From positions 4,337,001 to 4,401,000 of the forward strand of contig QKWM01000004.1 in the NCBI GenBank assembly GCA_003248315.1: a DNA stretch of 64,000 nucleotides, written 5' to 3'. Both the position numbers and the translations under genes were made by a program. The notes beneath the pieces are model-generated. The model did not search any database. It had not been told where the DNA came from and was given only the letters and a program-made list of their open reading frames with translations. Positions 36,041 through 46,178 of this stretch are shown here, piece after piece. The DNA comes from Streptomyces sp. SW4 (GTDB lineage: Bacteria > Actinomycetota > Actinomycetes > Streptomycetales > Streptomycetaceae). Positions within the stretch are counted from its first letter, which is position 1, and each line of letters begins with the position of its first letter.

Positions 36041-36950
36041 ACCGCACCTCCGTTGCGCAGATCTCGTAGCCGAACCACTTGTTGACGGCCAGCATCGGCC
36101 CGTTGCCGGTGTCGTTGCCGGTGAACGCCTCGGTGCAGCCGGCGGCCCGGGCCCGGTGCAGCGCGGTGTTCTTGGCCAGCTTGGCCAGTCCCCGGCCCCG
36201 GAACGCGCGGGCGGTCCCGGTCATCGCGGAGCCGTAGCGGCCCTCGCCGTCGGTGTAGGCCGCGCTGAACGCGGCGGGGCGGCCGTCGACGACGGCGACC
36301 GTGGTCAGCTCGCGGTCGAGCAGCGGATGCCGCCAGGTCTCCGCCAGCCACGCCTCGTAGTCCGTGAACTCCACCGGCACGTCGCTCGGTTCGTCCGCCG
36401 TCGCCTCCGCGTCCAGCTCGAACAGCGGGCGCGGGTCGTCCGCGTAGTCGGCGGCCGTGCGCAGCTCCACGCCGGCCGGCGGCGGCACCAGCGGCGGCAG
36501 CGTGCCGCCGGCCAGGTCCAGCCGCAGGAAGTGCGCGGACCGGCCGCGCGTGTAGCCGCGCCCCTCGGCGAAGCCCCGGTCGGCCGGCTCGTCCAGCACC
36601 CAGGCGAACAGCTTCACCGCACCCCGCGCGGCCAGGTGCTCCTCGGCGGCGCGCACCAGCAGCCGCCCGGCGCCGCGCCGGGTGCGGTCCGGGCGGACGT
36701 AGACGTCGAGGAAGCCCTGGCCGGGCTCCGGGCTGTCGTACGCCAGGCCGGCCTGCGCGGTACCGATCACCTCGCCGTCCGCCTCCGCGACGAGGCAGCG
36801 CATGTGCGCGTCGGGGTGGGTGCGGGTGAGGTCGTGGGCGACGGACTCCGGGGTGACCAGCAGGAAGGGCAGGGCCAGCCGCCGCACCCGGGCGAACTCC
36901 TCCAGATCGGCGGGGACGTCGGGGCGCAGATCTCGCACGATCACTGTCAT
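36021..36950 (-). CDS. Tandem GNAT acetyltransferase
   Basis: 309 residues, intact, with two GNAT domains. The first has GQGFLDVYVRPDRTRRGAGRLLVRAAEEHL (the R-x-x-G-x-G/A acetyl-CoA loop) near residues 75-105. The second has AVVDGRPAAFSAAYTDGEGR and TARAFRGRGLAKLAKNTALHRARAAG with FTGNDTGNGPMLAVNKWFGYEI near the C-terminus. Double-GNAT proteins of this shape occur widely in Streptomyces, including the mycothiol synthase class; residues specific to mycothiol synthase cannot be confirmed here, and the C-terminal half looks different. ATG 36950 is 71 nt from a divergent GntR gene. Confidence 0.85.
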   Translation of the reverse strand: MTVIVRDLRPDVPADLEEFARVRRLALPFLLVTPESVAHDLTRTHPDAHMRCLVAEADGEVIGTAQAGLAYDSPEPGQGFLDVYVRPDRTRRGAGRLLVRAAEEHLAARGAVKLFAWVLDEPADRGFAEGRGYTRGRSAHFLRLDLAGGTLPPLVPPPAGVELRTAADYADDPRPLFELDAEATADEPSDVPVEFTDYEAWLAETWRHPLLDRELTTVAVVDGRPAAFSAAYTDGEGRYGSAMTGTARAFRGRGLAKLAKNTALHRARAAGCTEAFTGNDTGNGPMLAVNKWFGYEICATEVRYVRELG

Positions 36951-37021
36951 GGGGCCGCACCGTACGCGGGCCGCCGGGTGCGGTGCCTCCGGTTTTCCGG
37001 CCTCTGCGGGACAATCGCGGA

Positions 37022-37387
37022 GTGACCTTGAAGATCCACATCGATGACGGAGCCCCGCCCTACGAGCAGGTGCGGGCACAGATCTCCGAGCAGGCCCGGT
37101 CGGGTGCGCTCCCGGTGGGGTACCGGCTGCCGACCGTGCGCGGTCTCGCCGAGTCCCTGGGGCTCGCCGCCAACACGGTCGCCAAGGCGTACCGGGCCCT
37201 GGAGGCGGACGGCGTGATCGAGACGCGGGGCCGCAACGGCACGTTCGTCGCCGCCGCGGGGGCGGCTGCGGAGCGCGAGGTGGCGTCCGCCGCGCAGGCC
37301 TACGCGTCCCGGGCCCGGCGGCTGGGGCTGTCGGAGGAGGCGGCACTGGACGCCGTGCGGGAGGCCCTGCGGGCGGCCTACGGCTGA
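37022..37387 (+). CDS. GntR-family regulator, YtrA type
   Basis: 121 residues, intact. The winged helix reads PPYEQVRAQISEQARSGALPVGYRLPTVRGLAESLGLAANTVAKAYRALEADGVIETRGRNGTFV in outline. Only a short helical C-terminus follows (EREVASAAQAYASRARRLG), as in the YtrA subfamily, which lacks a ligand domain and usually controls an ABC transporter. No such transporter is adjacent. GTG 37022 directly follows GCGGA and may be leaderless. Its stop codon lies in the first unit of a tandem repeat. Confidence 0.9.
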   Translation: MTLKIHIDDGAPPYEQVRAQISEQARSGALPVGYRLPTVRGLAESLGLAANTVAKAYRALEADGVIETRGRNGTFVAAAGAAAEREVASAAQAYASRARRLGLSEEAALDAVREALRAAYG

Positions 37388-37466
37388 GCACCGGCCCACG
37401 GCTGAGCACCGGCCCCACGGCTGAGCACCGGCCTACGGCTGAGCACCGGCCTGCGGCTGAGCACCG
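37380..37466. repeat. Five tandem 18-19-bp repeats holding two stop codons
   Basis: Five copies of ACGGCTGAGCACCGGCCT-like units. The first copy contains the TGA of the GntR gene on the plus strand, and the fourth contains the TAG of the DUF72 gene on the minus strand. The array therefore supplies the 3' ends of both convergent genes. Confidence 0.9.
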
Positions 37467-38284
37467 TGGGCGGGGCCGTGTGCCGCCGGGTGCGGGTGCG
37501 CCGTGGCCGTTCGCGCCGCTTCCCGCGCCCCCGGGGGCGTGCGGGTGACCGTGCGCGCCGCCGTCCGCGCCAGCCGGGCGAAGACCTGCGCGTCCCGCAC
37601 GGCCGCCGCGTTCGGGTCGTTGTTGAAGTACGCGTAGACGTCGTGGTCGTCCGGCCAGGTCGCCGCGATCCGGTCGACCCAGGTCGCCAGCGACCGGCGG
37701 CCGTAATGCGGCCACGCGGCCGCCCGGCCCTGGTGGAAGCGGACGTAGCCCCAGCCGGTGGTGCGCCACAGCGGCGTGACGGGGCGGGCGCGGACATCGG
37801 CCCAGCACAGGGCCGCGCCCCGGGATTCCAGGACGTCGCGGACCTCGTGCGTCCACCAGGAGTCGTGCCGGGGTTCCACCGCGACGCGCGTGCCGGGCGG
37901 GAAGCAGGCGAGGCAGGCGTCCAGCAGCCGCGCGTCCGCCCGCAGGGTCGGCGGCAGTTGCAGCAGGACCGGCCCGAGGCGGTCGCCCAGGCCCGCGGCG
38001 TGCGTCATCAGACGGTGCACGGGCTCCTCGGGATCCCGCAGCCGCTTGATGTGCGTGAGGTACCGGCTCGCCTTCACCGCGACGGTGAAGTCCGCCGGCA
38101 CCCGGTCCCGCCAGGCCTCGAAGGTCTCCCGGGACGGCAGCCGGTAGAAGGCGTTGTTGATCTCGACCGTGGCGAAGGCCGCCGCGTACCGCTCCAGCCA
38201 GAGCCGGACGGGCAGCCCCTGCGGGTACAGGACGTCCCGCCAGTCCCGGTACTGCCAGCCCGACGTGCCGACGAACAGGGTCAT
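37433..38284 (-). CDS. DUF72 family protein
   Basis: 283 residues, intact, TIM-barrel type. Typical DUF72 pieces: MTLFVGTSGWQYRDWRDVLYP at the start, FATVEINNAFYRLPSRETFEAW, FTVAVKASRYLTHIKRL, PVLLQLPPTLRAD, RVAVEPRHDSWW, YVRFHQG, and DDHDVYAYFNNDPNAAAVRDAQ. No enzymatic activity is established for the family. The C-terminal about 45 residues are low-complexity (Thr/Ala/His/Pro), and the last ten, GAQPQAGAQP, are translated repeat units, so the end has been altered by repeat growth. Confidence 0.9.
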   Translation of the reverse strand: MTLFVGTSGWQYRDWRDVLYPQGLPVRLWLERYAAAFATVEINNAFYRLPSRETFEAWRDRVPADFTVAVKASRYLTHIKRLRDPEEPVHRLMTHAAGLGDRLGPVLLQLPPTLRADARLLDACLACFPPGTRVAVEPRHDSWWTHEVRDVLESRGAALCWADVRARPVTPLWRTTGWGYVRFHQGRAAAWPHYGRRSLATWVDRIAATWPDDHDVYAYFNNDPNAAAVRDAQVFARLARTAARTVTRTPPGAREAARTATAHPHPAAHGPAHGAQPQAGAQP

Positions 38285-38314
38285 ACCCCATCAAAGCACC
38301 ACCTGGAGGTGCGG

Positions 38315-39407
38315 TCAGAGGTACAGCCCGGCGTCCGCGCCGTCCCGTGGCTCCGGCAGCGCCGTCGGCGAGGTGCCCCGGCGCAGCGCGTACAGCTCGG
38401 CCAGCGTGGCGCCGTCGCGGCCGACGCCCTCCTCGCTGCCCAGCCAGTTCACCGCCTCGGCGCGGGTCAGCGGCCCGACCTCGATCCGGGCCAGGCAGCG
38501 GCCGGCCGGACCACCGCGGGGTGCAGCCGCTCCAGGTCCTCGTTGGTCGTCACGCCGACCAGGACGTTGCGGCCCTGGCCGAGCAGGCCGTCGGTGAGGT
38601 TCAGCAGCCGGGACAGGGCCTGGCCCGCCGTGTGCTTGGCCTCGCCGCGGATCAGTTCGTCGCAGTCCTCCAGGAGCAGCAGCCGCCAGCGGCCCTTGCC
38701 CGTCGCGTCCTCCTCGCCGATGGCGATGTCCATGAGGTAGCCGACGTCCGAGAACAGCCGTTCCGGGTCCAGCACGCAGTCCACCTGGCACCAGTCCCGC
38801 CAGGACCGGGCCAGGGTGCGCAGCGCGGAGGTCTTGCCGGTGCCCGGCGGGCCGTGCAGGAGCAGCAGCCGGCCGGCGATGTCCTCCGGGGTGGTCTTCA
38901 TCAGGCGGTCCATCGCGTCCGCGACCGGCGCCGTGTAGTTGCCCCGCACCTCGTCCCAGGTGCCGGCGGAGATCTGCCGCGTGGTGCGGTGCGGGCCGCG
39001 GCGCGGGGAGACGTACCAGAAGCCCATGGTGACGTTCTCCGGCTGCGGTTCGGGTTCGTCGGCGGCGCCGTCGGTGGCCTGGCCGAGGACCTTCTCGGCC
39101 AGTTCGTCGCTGGTCGCCGTCACCGTGACGTCGGCGCCCCGGCTCCAGCGGGAGATCAGCAGGGTCCAGCCGTCGCCCTCGGCGAGCGTCGCGCTGCGGT
39201 CGTCGTCGCGGGCGGAGCGCAGCACGCGCGCACCGGGCGGCAGCAGCGTCGCGCCGGAGCGCACCCGGTCGATGTTCACCGCGTGCGAGTACGGCTGCTC
39301 CCCCTCGCGAAGCGGCCGAGGAACAGCGCGTCGACGACGTCGGAAGGGGAGTCGCTGTCGTCGACGTTCAGCCGGATCGGCAGGGCGTCGTGCGGGTTCA
39401 CGGACAT
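38315..39407 (-). CDS. DUF5925/AAA-family ATPase, two frame breaks
   Basis: About 365 residues. The N-terminal part (MSVNPHDALPIRLNVDDSD, SHAVNIDRVRSGATLLPPGA, EGDGWTLLISRWSRGADVTV) corresponds to DUF5925. The AAA domain has Walker A LLHGPPGTGKTSALRTLA, Walker B RLLLLEDCDELI, sensor-like VGVTTNEDLERLHPAVVRPGRC with the arginine of the PGR element, and a short lid. Breaks lie near 39299 and 38510. AAA proteins of this single-domain type probably remodel a protein partner; none is obvious. It is encoded downstream of the deacetylase operon, separated by a repeat array. Confidence 0.82.
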
Positions 39408-39469
39408 GCCGCCATGATCCGGCACGGTGGCGCCGCGTGCACCCGGTTTCCCGGTGCGCACGACGCCGG

Positions 39470-39564
39470 TTCCCACGTACGCGGGGCGTGCGGTTCCCAC
39501 GTACGGGGGCGTGCGGTTCCCGCGTACGCGGGGCGTGCGGATCCCACCTGCGCGCGGCGTCCGG
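39470..39564. repeat. Four tandem 24-bp repeats
   Basis: Four copies of TTCCCACGTACGCGGGGCGT followed by GCGG (one is 23 bp, the last more diverged), with a weaker copy before them at 39447. They lie between the AAA ATPase start and the deacetylase stop, on the promoter side of the ATPase gene. Confidence 0.88.
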
Positions 39565-39581
39565 CCCGGCGGGCCGGGCGG

Positions 39582-40380
39582 TCACGCACGGGTGCCCAGG
39601 ACCCGTCGGCCGGCCTGCCGCGCCCGGCGCACCACGGCGTACCCCTTGGTCAGGGCCCGGTCCCGGGCGAAGGTGCGGCCGATCGCCCGGCCCTCCAGCA
39701 GCCGGGCGAACTCCTCGGCCCCGTGCTGCGGCGCACGGTGACCCGCCGCAGGGCGTACGGCCCCTGGCGGCGCCGGGCCAGCCCGTTGCCGACGGCGAGG
39801 GCCTGGGCGTACCCCGTCTCCCGGACCGCCGCGCGCACCCGGCGGTCCGAGTAGCCGTAGGGGTAGGCGAACGACACCGGCACGGCCCCCAGCTGGTCGG
39901 TGAGGATCTCCTTGCAGTGGATCAGCTCGAACCGGAGCCGGTCGTCGCCGAGTTGGTCGAGCTGCGGATGGCTGTGGCTGTGCCCGCCGATCTCCACGCC
40001 CGCGCCGGCCAGCTCCCGGACCTGGGCCCAGTCGAGCATGGTGTCCGGCGCGCCGCCGGTGTCGTACGGGCCGCGCAGCCAGCCGGTGGAGACGAACAGC
40101 GTCGCCGGGAAGCCGTGTCCGGCGAGGACCGGCAGGGCGTGGCGGTGGACGCCCTCGTAGCCGTCGTCGAAGGTGACGAGGACCGGCCGTGCGGGCAGGG
40201 GACTCCCGTCCCGCCAGGCGGCGGCCAGCTCCGCCGTGCCGACCGGCGTGAACCCCGGTCGGCCACGACGGCCATCTGCTCGGCGAACGCCTCGGGGGCG
40301 ACCGACAGCGCCCGGGTCGCGTCGTTCGGGTCGGCCGCGACGGCGTGGTACATGAGGATCGACACCGGCGCGTCAGCCAT
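39582..40380 (-). CDS. Polysaccharide deacetylase (NodB fold), two frame breaks
   Basis: About 266 residues. It starts MADAPVSILMYHAVAADPND. The NodB signature is VLVTFDDGYEGVHRHALPVL (metal Asp), then IGGHSHSHPQLDQL (metal His pair), then VSFAYPYGYSD. This enzyme class removes N-acetyl groups from chitin-like or surface glycans. No signal peptide is seen, so it may act inside the cell on a precursor, or the N-terminus may be incomplete. Breaks are near 40258 and 39722. The start overlaps the stop of the upstream glycosyltransferase by eight nt, so three genes (GT2, GT2, deacetylase) form one operon for a surface polysaccharide or glycolipid. Confidence 0.85.
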
Positions 40381-41442
40381 CGCCGCTTCCTTCCCCCACC
40401 GCTGCGGCGGCACGCGGCGGCGGCGCGGCGGCGTCCGTACCGGTGCCGTCCCGCCCGTCCCCGCCGACCGGCGCGACCGAGAACGACACCGCTCCCGCCG
40501 CGCCCGCAGGGCGCCCACCGCGTAGCCGCCCGCCGCGGTGAGGACCCCGGCGACGATCGCGCCGGCCCGGCCCGCGCCGCCGGGACGGCCGAGCAGGGCG
40601 TCGCGCAGCCCGCGGGCCACGCCGGCCGGCAGGACGCGGGTGGTGTACCGGCGTTCCGACTCCAGCCCCTTGTCCGCACCCACGCTCCGCGCCACCAGCG
40701 CCTTCGACAGGCCCTCGGCGTAGGTGCGGGTGCGGAAGTAGGCGAAGTGCTCGCGGGCCTCGGGCACCCGGTGGTGGATGACCGCGCGGTCGTCGATGAG
40801 CAGGACGGCGTCGGGCCGGGCCCGGCTGAGCCGGATGCACAGCTCCGTCTCCTCGCAGCCCAGGGGCCGTTTGTCGCCGTCCCGCCCGATGCCGGTGGCG
40901 AAACCGCCCGCCGCGTCGAAGGCGCTGCGCCGGAAGGAGGCGTTGCCGCCGAGGACGTTGCGGACCCGGACCCGGCCCGGGGGCAGGCCGCGGTACGTGC
41001 AGCCCACCACCCAGTCGAACTCCTCGGGGAACCAGGCCGGCCGGCGCCCCGACGCCCAGACGGGCACCGTCCGCCCGCCGACCGCCATGACCCGCGGGTC
41101 GGCGTACGCCTCGGCGAAGTGCCGCAGCCAGTCGCGTTCGGCCACGGCGTCGTCGTCGAGGAAGGCGACGACCTCCCCGCGGGACGCCGCGATGCCGGTG
41201 TTGCGGCCGGCGGACAGGCCGCGGGGGCCCGCGTTGGCGAGCACCCGCACCTCCCCGCCGGCCGTCTGCTCCTTGTACTCCCCGGCCAGCCGTTCCCGCA
41301 GCGCCTCGTTGTGGTCGACGACCAGCAGCGTCTCCAGGGCCGGCCGGGACTGCGCCCGTACCGAGGCGACCGCCGCGAGGATGTCCTCCCAGCGGTCCTC
41401 GGTGTACACGCAGATCACGACCGAGATGCCGGGACCGCTCAA
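40373..41442 (-). CDS. GT2-family glycosyltransferase, one frame break
   Basis: About 357 residues. The GT-A fold starts ISVVICVYTEDRWEDILAAV, with the donor-site acidic groups VVAFLDDDAVAERDW (DxD) and NPxGLSAGRN-like GPRGLSAGRNTGIAASRG, then NVLGGNASFRRSAFDAAGGF and CEETELCIRLSRA (the ED catalytic-base region). A C-terminal hydrophobic segment (GAIVAGVLTAAGGYAVGAL) could attach it to the membrane. The break near 40500 shifts into the last 35 residues. The TTG start at 41442 overlaps the previous stop as TTGA. The donor and acceptor sugars are unknown. Confidence 0.85.
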
Positions 41443-42265
41443 GACACCTTCCCCCGGACCGAGCCGGCCGTGCCGAGCACCGGCGAGTGTCTGCGGCTGC
41501 GCAGGGCACGCCGGTTGGAGCGCTCCCTGAGGATCACTCCGAGCACCCGCAGCCCGTCCCGGACGGCCCGCAGATTGCTGGTCCCGTGGATGCGCAGGTA
41601 CTCGTGGCTGGGTATCTCCTGCACCTTCAGACCGGCCTTGACGACCCGGATGTTCATCAGGGTCTCGACCTCGAAGCCGGTGCAGTCCAGGTCGATCTTG
41701 TCCAGGCAGTGCCGCCAGAACGCGTTGTAGCCGTAGCAGAGGTCGGTGTACCGGGCGCCGAACTTGCGGTTGACCACCGCGCACAGGGCGCGGTTGCCGA
41801 GCTTGCGGACGAGGGTCATGTCGTCGGTGCCGCCGCCGTTGGCGAACCGGGACCCCTTGGCGAAGTCGGCGCCGGAGACGAGCGCGGAGACGTACGACAC
41901 GATCTCCTGGCCGTCGGCCGATCCGTCCGCGTCGACCATCACGATGATGTCACCGGTGCACGCCTGGAACCCGGTGATCAGCGCGTCCCCTTCCCCTTGC
42001 CGCGCTGCTCGACGACCTTCACACCGGGCCACAGCTCCCGTGCGACGGCGACGGTGTCGTCCGTGGAGTTGCCGTCCACCAGGACGACCTCGTGGATCCA
42101 GTCCGGCAGGGTCTTGAAGACGTAGGGGAGATTCTCCGCCTCGTTCATCGCGGGAATCACCACGCTCACCGGCGGCGCGATGGCCAGATGGGTGGAGACC
42201 GGCCGGTACTTGCCGGCGGGCGACGGATCCTCGTCCGTGGTCGCCGGCTGCAGAACTGAGCTCAT
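41439..42265 (-). CDS. GT2 glycosyltransferase, dolichol-phosphate-mannose-synthase-like, one frame break
   Basis: About 275 residues. It has VSVVIPAMNEAENLPYVFK, WIHEVVLVDGNSTDDTVAVA, a break near 41991 (AAGGGGACG), then TGDIIVMVDADGSADGQEI (DAD metal site), GADFAKGSRFANGGGTDDMT and LCYGYNAFWRHCLDKIDLDCTGFEVETLMN. This pattern belongs to polyprenyl-phosphate sugar transferases of the DPMS/GtrB group. No membrane helices are present, so it resembles the soluble type. ATG 42265 has GAGGGACC upstream. It heads the three-gene glycan operon. Confidence 0.87.
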
Positions 42266-42916
42266 GAGTCTGGTCCCTCTCGTCCGGCGGACCGCCCGCC
42301 CCATGGGCGGTCCGGCATGGTGTCCGGTTCGAAAGGGGGTTGTTCTCACCCGGGGCACGGCGGATCCGCTCCGTCGTGCCTGCCAGGTGAGCTGGCAGAT
42401 CTGGCCGGTGCCGGAGAACGGCAGCCGGCTGCGCGGCACGACTCGGTCACCTGTGCGGTCACCGAGCACGGCACCCCCCTACCGCGCCCCGCCCGGTCCG
42501 TCGAGGTCCTGAGCCCCTCCCTGAACCTTCGCCGACCGACCGATGCGGGTGAGATGTATGACGGTATTGACGTGTGAGTCCGAAAAGCAAGAGCTGGAAC
42601 GGGCTCGCACGGTTTTGTTGTTTTGCCCGTCATCCGTTCGTCGTGAGGGGGCGGTTCCCGCGGTGACGCGGCCCGCGCGCGACGCGCGCGTCCGGCCGGC
42701 CGTTCCGCTTTGCCCCCCGAAGCCCCGGATGCCGGGGCTCAATGTCGCGCAGGGCGCGTCGGAGCGTCAAGACGGCACCGGCGCGCCGATCGGTTTTCGT
42801 CCGACTTTGAACGACCAATCAGCCAAATGCAGGGGCTTGATTGGCATGGACACTTCCGGTCAACACGCGTAGCTGCTACGACGGTTGAGGCAGAGATCCT
42901 GCTAAAGGGAGGTTCC
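42266..42916. promoter_or_regulatory. Long divergent intergenic region with two hairpins
   Basis: 651 nt without a convincing gene. CGGACCGCCC/GGGCGGTCCG (42288-42314) forms a 10-bp stem 23 nt upstream of the glycosyltransferase ATG, in its probable leader. AGCCCCGG/CCGGGGCT (42721-42739) forms an 8-bp stem with a three-base loop upstream of the lipase. The 42540-42640 part is unusually AT-rich for this genome (TTGACGTGTGAGTCCGAAAA, TTTTGTTGTTTTG) and is the likely promoter zone. The lipase ribosome site GGGAGG is at 42908. Confidence 0.5.
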
Positions 42917-43721
42917 ATGAGACGTTCCCGACTTGTCGGCTTCCTGAGTTCCCTCCTCCTCGCCGCCGGCACCGCCCTCACCGGAGCCGCGACCGCACAG
43001 GCGGCCCAACCCGCCGCCGCGGACGGCTATGTGGCGCTCGGCGACTCCTACTCCTCCGGGGTCGGAGCGGGCAGCTACATCGCGGCCAGCGGCGACTGCA
43101 AGCGCAGCACCCGGGCCTACCCTACCTGTGGCAGGCCGCCAACTCACCCTCCACGTTCCACTTCACCGCCTGCTCGGGCGCCCGAACGGGTGATGTTCTC
43201 GCCGGGCAGCTCGGCCCCTCAGCACCTCCACCGGGCTCGTGTCGATCAGCGTCGGCGGCAACGACGCCGGTTTCGCCGACGTCATGACGACCTGTGTGCT
43301 CCAGTCCGACAGCGCCTGCCTGTCCCGGATCGCCACCGCGCGGGCGTACGTCGACTCCACGCTCCCCGGCAACCTCGACAGCGTCTACTCGGCGATCCGC
43401 AGCAAGGCGCCCAACGCCCGCGTCGTCGTCCTCGGCTACCCCCGCTTCTACAAGCTGGGCACGTCCTGCGTCGGCCTGTCCGAGACCAAGCGGAAGGCGA
43501 TCAACGACGCCTCCGACCACCTCAACTCCGCGATCGCCAAGCGCGCCGCCGACCACGGCTTCACCTTCGGCGACGTACGGCCCACCTTCACCGGCCACGA
43601 GATCTGCTCCGGCAACTCCTGGCTGCACAGCGTGAAGTGGACCAACATCGGCGAGTCCTACCACCCGACGGCGGCCGGCCAGTCCGGCGGCTACCTGCCC
43701 GTCCTGAACAGCGCCGCCTGA
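42917..43721 (+). CDS. Secreted SGNH-hydrolase lipase/esterase, two frame breaks
   Basis: Extracellular lipase of about 269 residues, very like the S. coelicolor SCO1725 enzyme as I recall it. The signal peptide (RRSRLVGFLSSLLLAAGTAL) ends near AQA. The catalytic motifs are in order: Ser in YVALGDSYSSGVGAG, Gly of block II in ACSGARTGDVL, Asn in ISVGGNDAGFAD, and Asp/His block in WTNIGESYHPTAAGQ, ending LPVLNSAA. Breaks lie near 43122 (GCCTACCCTACC) and 43218 (CGGCCCCTCAG). Six cysteines allow the three disulfides of the family. ATG 42917 has AAGGGAGG at ideal spacing. Confidence 0.92.
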
Positions 43722-43733
43722 CCTCGCCGCCCC

Positions 43734-45368
43734 TCAGGGCGAGGCCGAACCGGAAGAAGAAGGGGAGGAGGCCCCGCCCGTCGGGGTCTCCTCCTCGCAC
43801 GTCACCGAGAACGGCACCGTGTCCGAGCGGGCCCCGACCGGGTCCCGGACCTCCACCCCGATCCGGCCCGTGAGCGTGCCGCCCTCGTCGTACGCCGTCA
43901 CGACCACCGTGTCCTGCCGCGACCGGCCGCCGTCCGCCGGGAACGACAGCGTCCGCCAGTCCGGCCCGGCCACCGGTCCGTCCCTCGTCACCCAGCGGTA
44001 GACCACCTCCGCCGGCAGCCGTCCCACCGTGAACGTCGCCGTGAACGCCGGCGCCTGCGCGTGCGGCGGCGGACAGGTCCCCGCGTACCCGGTCCGGACG
44101 CCGGTCACCGCCACCTCGACCGACTGCGGCGGGGGCGAACTCGCCGGGCTCTGCGCGCCGGTGCCGCCGGTCGTCGCAGACGGGTGCGGCTCCCCGCTCG
44201 GCTCCCGGCTCGGTTCCGTCCGGCCCGCCTCCGGTTCGCTCGCCTCCGTCCGCCCGCCGCCGGTCGCGCGCCCGTCGCCGCCCCCGCCGCCCCGGTCCAC
44301 CAGCGCGTACGCCAGCCAGCCCAGCGCCAGGGCCAGCACGGCCAGTCCGGCGACCAGCGCCACGACCGCCCGGCGGTCCCGCCCGCCCGCTCCGGCCGCC
44401 GTGACGGCCGTCGCCGTCCCGTCCGTGCCGTCCCCCGGTGCCGGGCCCGGCAGGGGCGCCGGCGGGGCCGGTCCGGGCGGCTCCGCGCCCGCCACGACCG
44501 TCGGCGCGCAGGCACCGCCCACCGCCGTGCCGGTCCGTGGGGCGCCGCCGGCCCCGACCAGCCGCAGCTCCTGCTCGGCCCGGCCGGCCGGCAGCCGCTC
44601 GGCGGGGTCCTTGCGCAGCAGCCCCTCGATGACCGGCGTGAGCGCTCCGGCCCGCCGCGGCGGCGGCAGCTCCTCGTCGACGATCGCGCGCAGCGTGCTC
44701 AGCGGGGTGTCCTGGCGGAACGGGGAGGACCCCTCGACCGCCGCGTACAGCAGCACACCCAGCGACCACAGGTCCGACTCCGGCCCCGGCGTCCGCCCCA
44801 GCGCCCGCTCCGGGGCCAGGAACTCGGGGAGCCGACGACCTCCCGGTCATGGTCAGCGCCGGGCTGCCCTCGACGACGGCGATCCCGAAGTCGGTGAGGA
44901 CCACCCGGCCGTCGTTGGCGAGCAGCACGTTCGCCGGCTTCACGTCCCGGTGCAGCACACCCGCCGCGTGCGCGGCCCGCAGCGCGGCCAGCACCTCGGC
45001 GCCGATCCGTGCCGCGTGCGGCGGCGGCAGCGGGCCCCGGCCTCCAGCCGGTCGGCCAGGGACAGCCCGCGCACCAGCTCCATCACGATCCAGGGGCGGC
45101 CGTCGTGGGTGGCGACGTCGTACACCGTGACCACGTTGCGATGGGCGACCCGGGCCGCGGCCCACGCCTCCCGCTCCAGACGCGCGTACAGCCGCCGTAC
45201 GTCGGAGTCGGGCAGTCCGGCGGGCGCGCGCACCTCCTTGACGGCGACCTCGCGGCGCAGCACCTCGTCGCGGGCGCGCCACACGGTGCCCATGCCGCCC
45301 TCGCCGAGAGCGGCCAGCAGCCGGTAGCGGCCGGCGACGACACGCTCACCGCCGGGTTCCTCGGACAC
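43734..45368 (-). CDS. Membrane Ser/Thr protein kinase with extracellular domain, two frame breaks
   Basis: About 545 residues. The kinase domain is at residues about 12-270: YRLLAALGEGGMGTVWRA (Gly-rich loop), REVAVKEVRAP (Lys), VLHRDVKPANVLLANDG (catalytic loop), LTDFGIAVV (metal Asp), and the C-lobe LLYAAVEGSSPFRQDTPL. Breaks are near 45040 and 44840. One membrane helix (VVALVAGLAVLALALGWLAY) is followed by a Ser/Thr/Pro-rich outer linker and a beta-sandwich ectodomain (VEVAVTGVRTGYAGTCPPP, VVYRWVTRDGPVAGPDWRTL, PFSVTCEEETP) with one likely disulfide. There are no PASTA repeats. GTG 45368 was chosen. It is divergent from an ECF sigma/anti-sigma pair. Confidence 0.88.
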
Positions 45369-45469
45369 CGGCGCCCCTACGACGTCTCGCGCGGTTCCTG
45401 CCCGGTCTCTCCCCCGGCATCTCCTCCGATCCCCCAAAGTAGCCCAGCCGGGCACGGATGCCGCCCCCT

Positions 45470-45540
45470 GGACACGGATCCGGTTCCGGCGGACGCGGAT
45501 CCGGCTCCGGCGGACGGGATCCGGCTCCGGCGGACGCCGG
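45470..45540. repeat. Three and a half tandem 21-bp repeats upstream of the sigma-factor gene
   Basis: GGACACGGATCCGGTTCCGGC, GGACGCGGATCCGGCTCCGGC, then a 20-bp copy and a partial one. They occupy the region between the kinase start and the ECF sigma start, where promoters for both would be expected. Confidence 0.85.
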
Positions 45541-45636
45541 CCGCCCGGTCCGTGTCCGCCCGGCCCGCGTTTTCGGCCCGCCGATCCGTAATCCCTGGGC
45601 GAGGGCCGCATCCGGCCCGCGGAGAGGGGAGGCCGA

Positions 45637-46178
45637 GTGGAGGCGGACGAGCTCCTGATGCTCGTGGCGGACGGCGACCAGAAGGCGTTCGAGGACCTGT
45701 ACGGGCTGGTGTCCGGACCGGTGTACGGGCTCGTGCGCCGGGTGGTGCGCGACCCCGCGCAGTCGGAGGAGGTGGCGCAGGAGGTGCTCCTCGAACTGTG
45801 GCGGTCCGCCGCGAGGTTCGACCCCGGCCGGGCAGCGCCCTGTCCTGGGTCCTGACCCTCGCCCACCGCCGCGCCGTCGACCGGGTGCGCAGCGTCCGCG
45901 CGGCCGGCGAACGCGAGCGGCGCGAGGCCCGCCGCGCCCACCACCCCGCCTTCGACCAGGTCGCCGAGGAGGTGGAGGCCGGGCTGGAGCGCGAACGGGT
46001 GCGCCGCTGCCTGGACCGCCTCACCGCCCTCCAGCGCCAGTCGCTCACGCTCGCCTACTACGACGGCTACACCTACCGGGAGGTGGCCGAACGCCTGTCC
46101 CTTCCGCTGGGCACGGTGAAGACCCGGATGCGGGACGGGCTCGGCCGGCTGCGCGACTGCCTCGGAGGCGCCGTATGA
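45637..46178 (+). CDS. ECF RNA polymerase sigma factor, one frame break
   Basis: About 180 residues. Region 2 reads QKAFEDLYGLVSGPVYGLVRRVVRDPAQSEEVAQEVLLELWRSAARFDP in outline. A break near 45833 (CCGGGCAGCG) precedes ALSWVLTLAHRRAVDRVR. Region 4 is LTALQRQSLTLAYYDGYTYREVAERLSLPLGTVKTRMRDGLGRL. The form matches SigK/SigF-like ECF groups that pair with RskA anti-sigma proteins. GTG 45637 has GGGGAGG upstream. The stop overlaps the anti-sigma start (ATGA), so the two are co-translated. Its regulon is unknown. Confidence 0.9.

Noticed and set aside
42543..42872. A 109-codon frame in the region before the lipase
   Set aside because: The region is unusually AT-rich with promoter-like elements and a hairpin. 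The frame has no ribosome site and no recognisable content.
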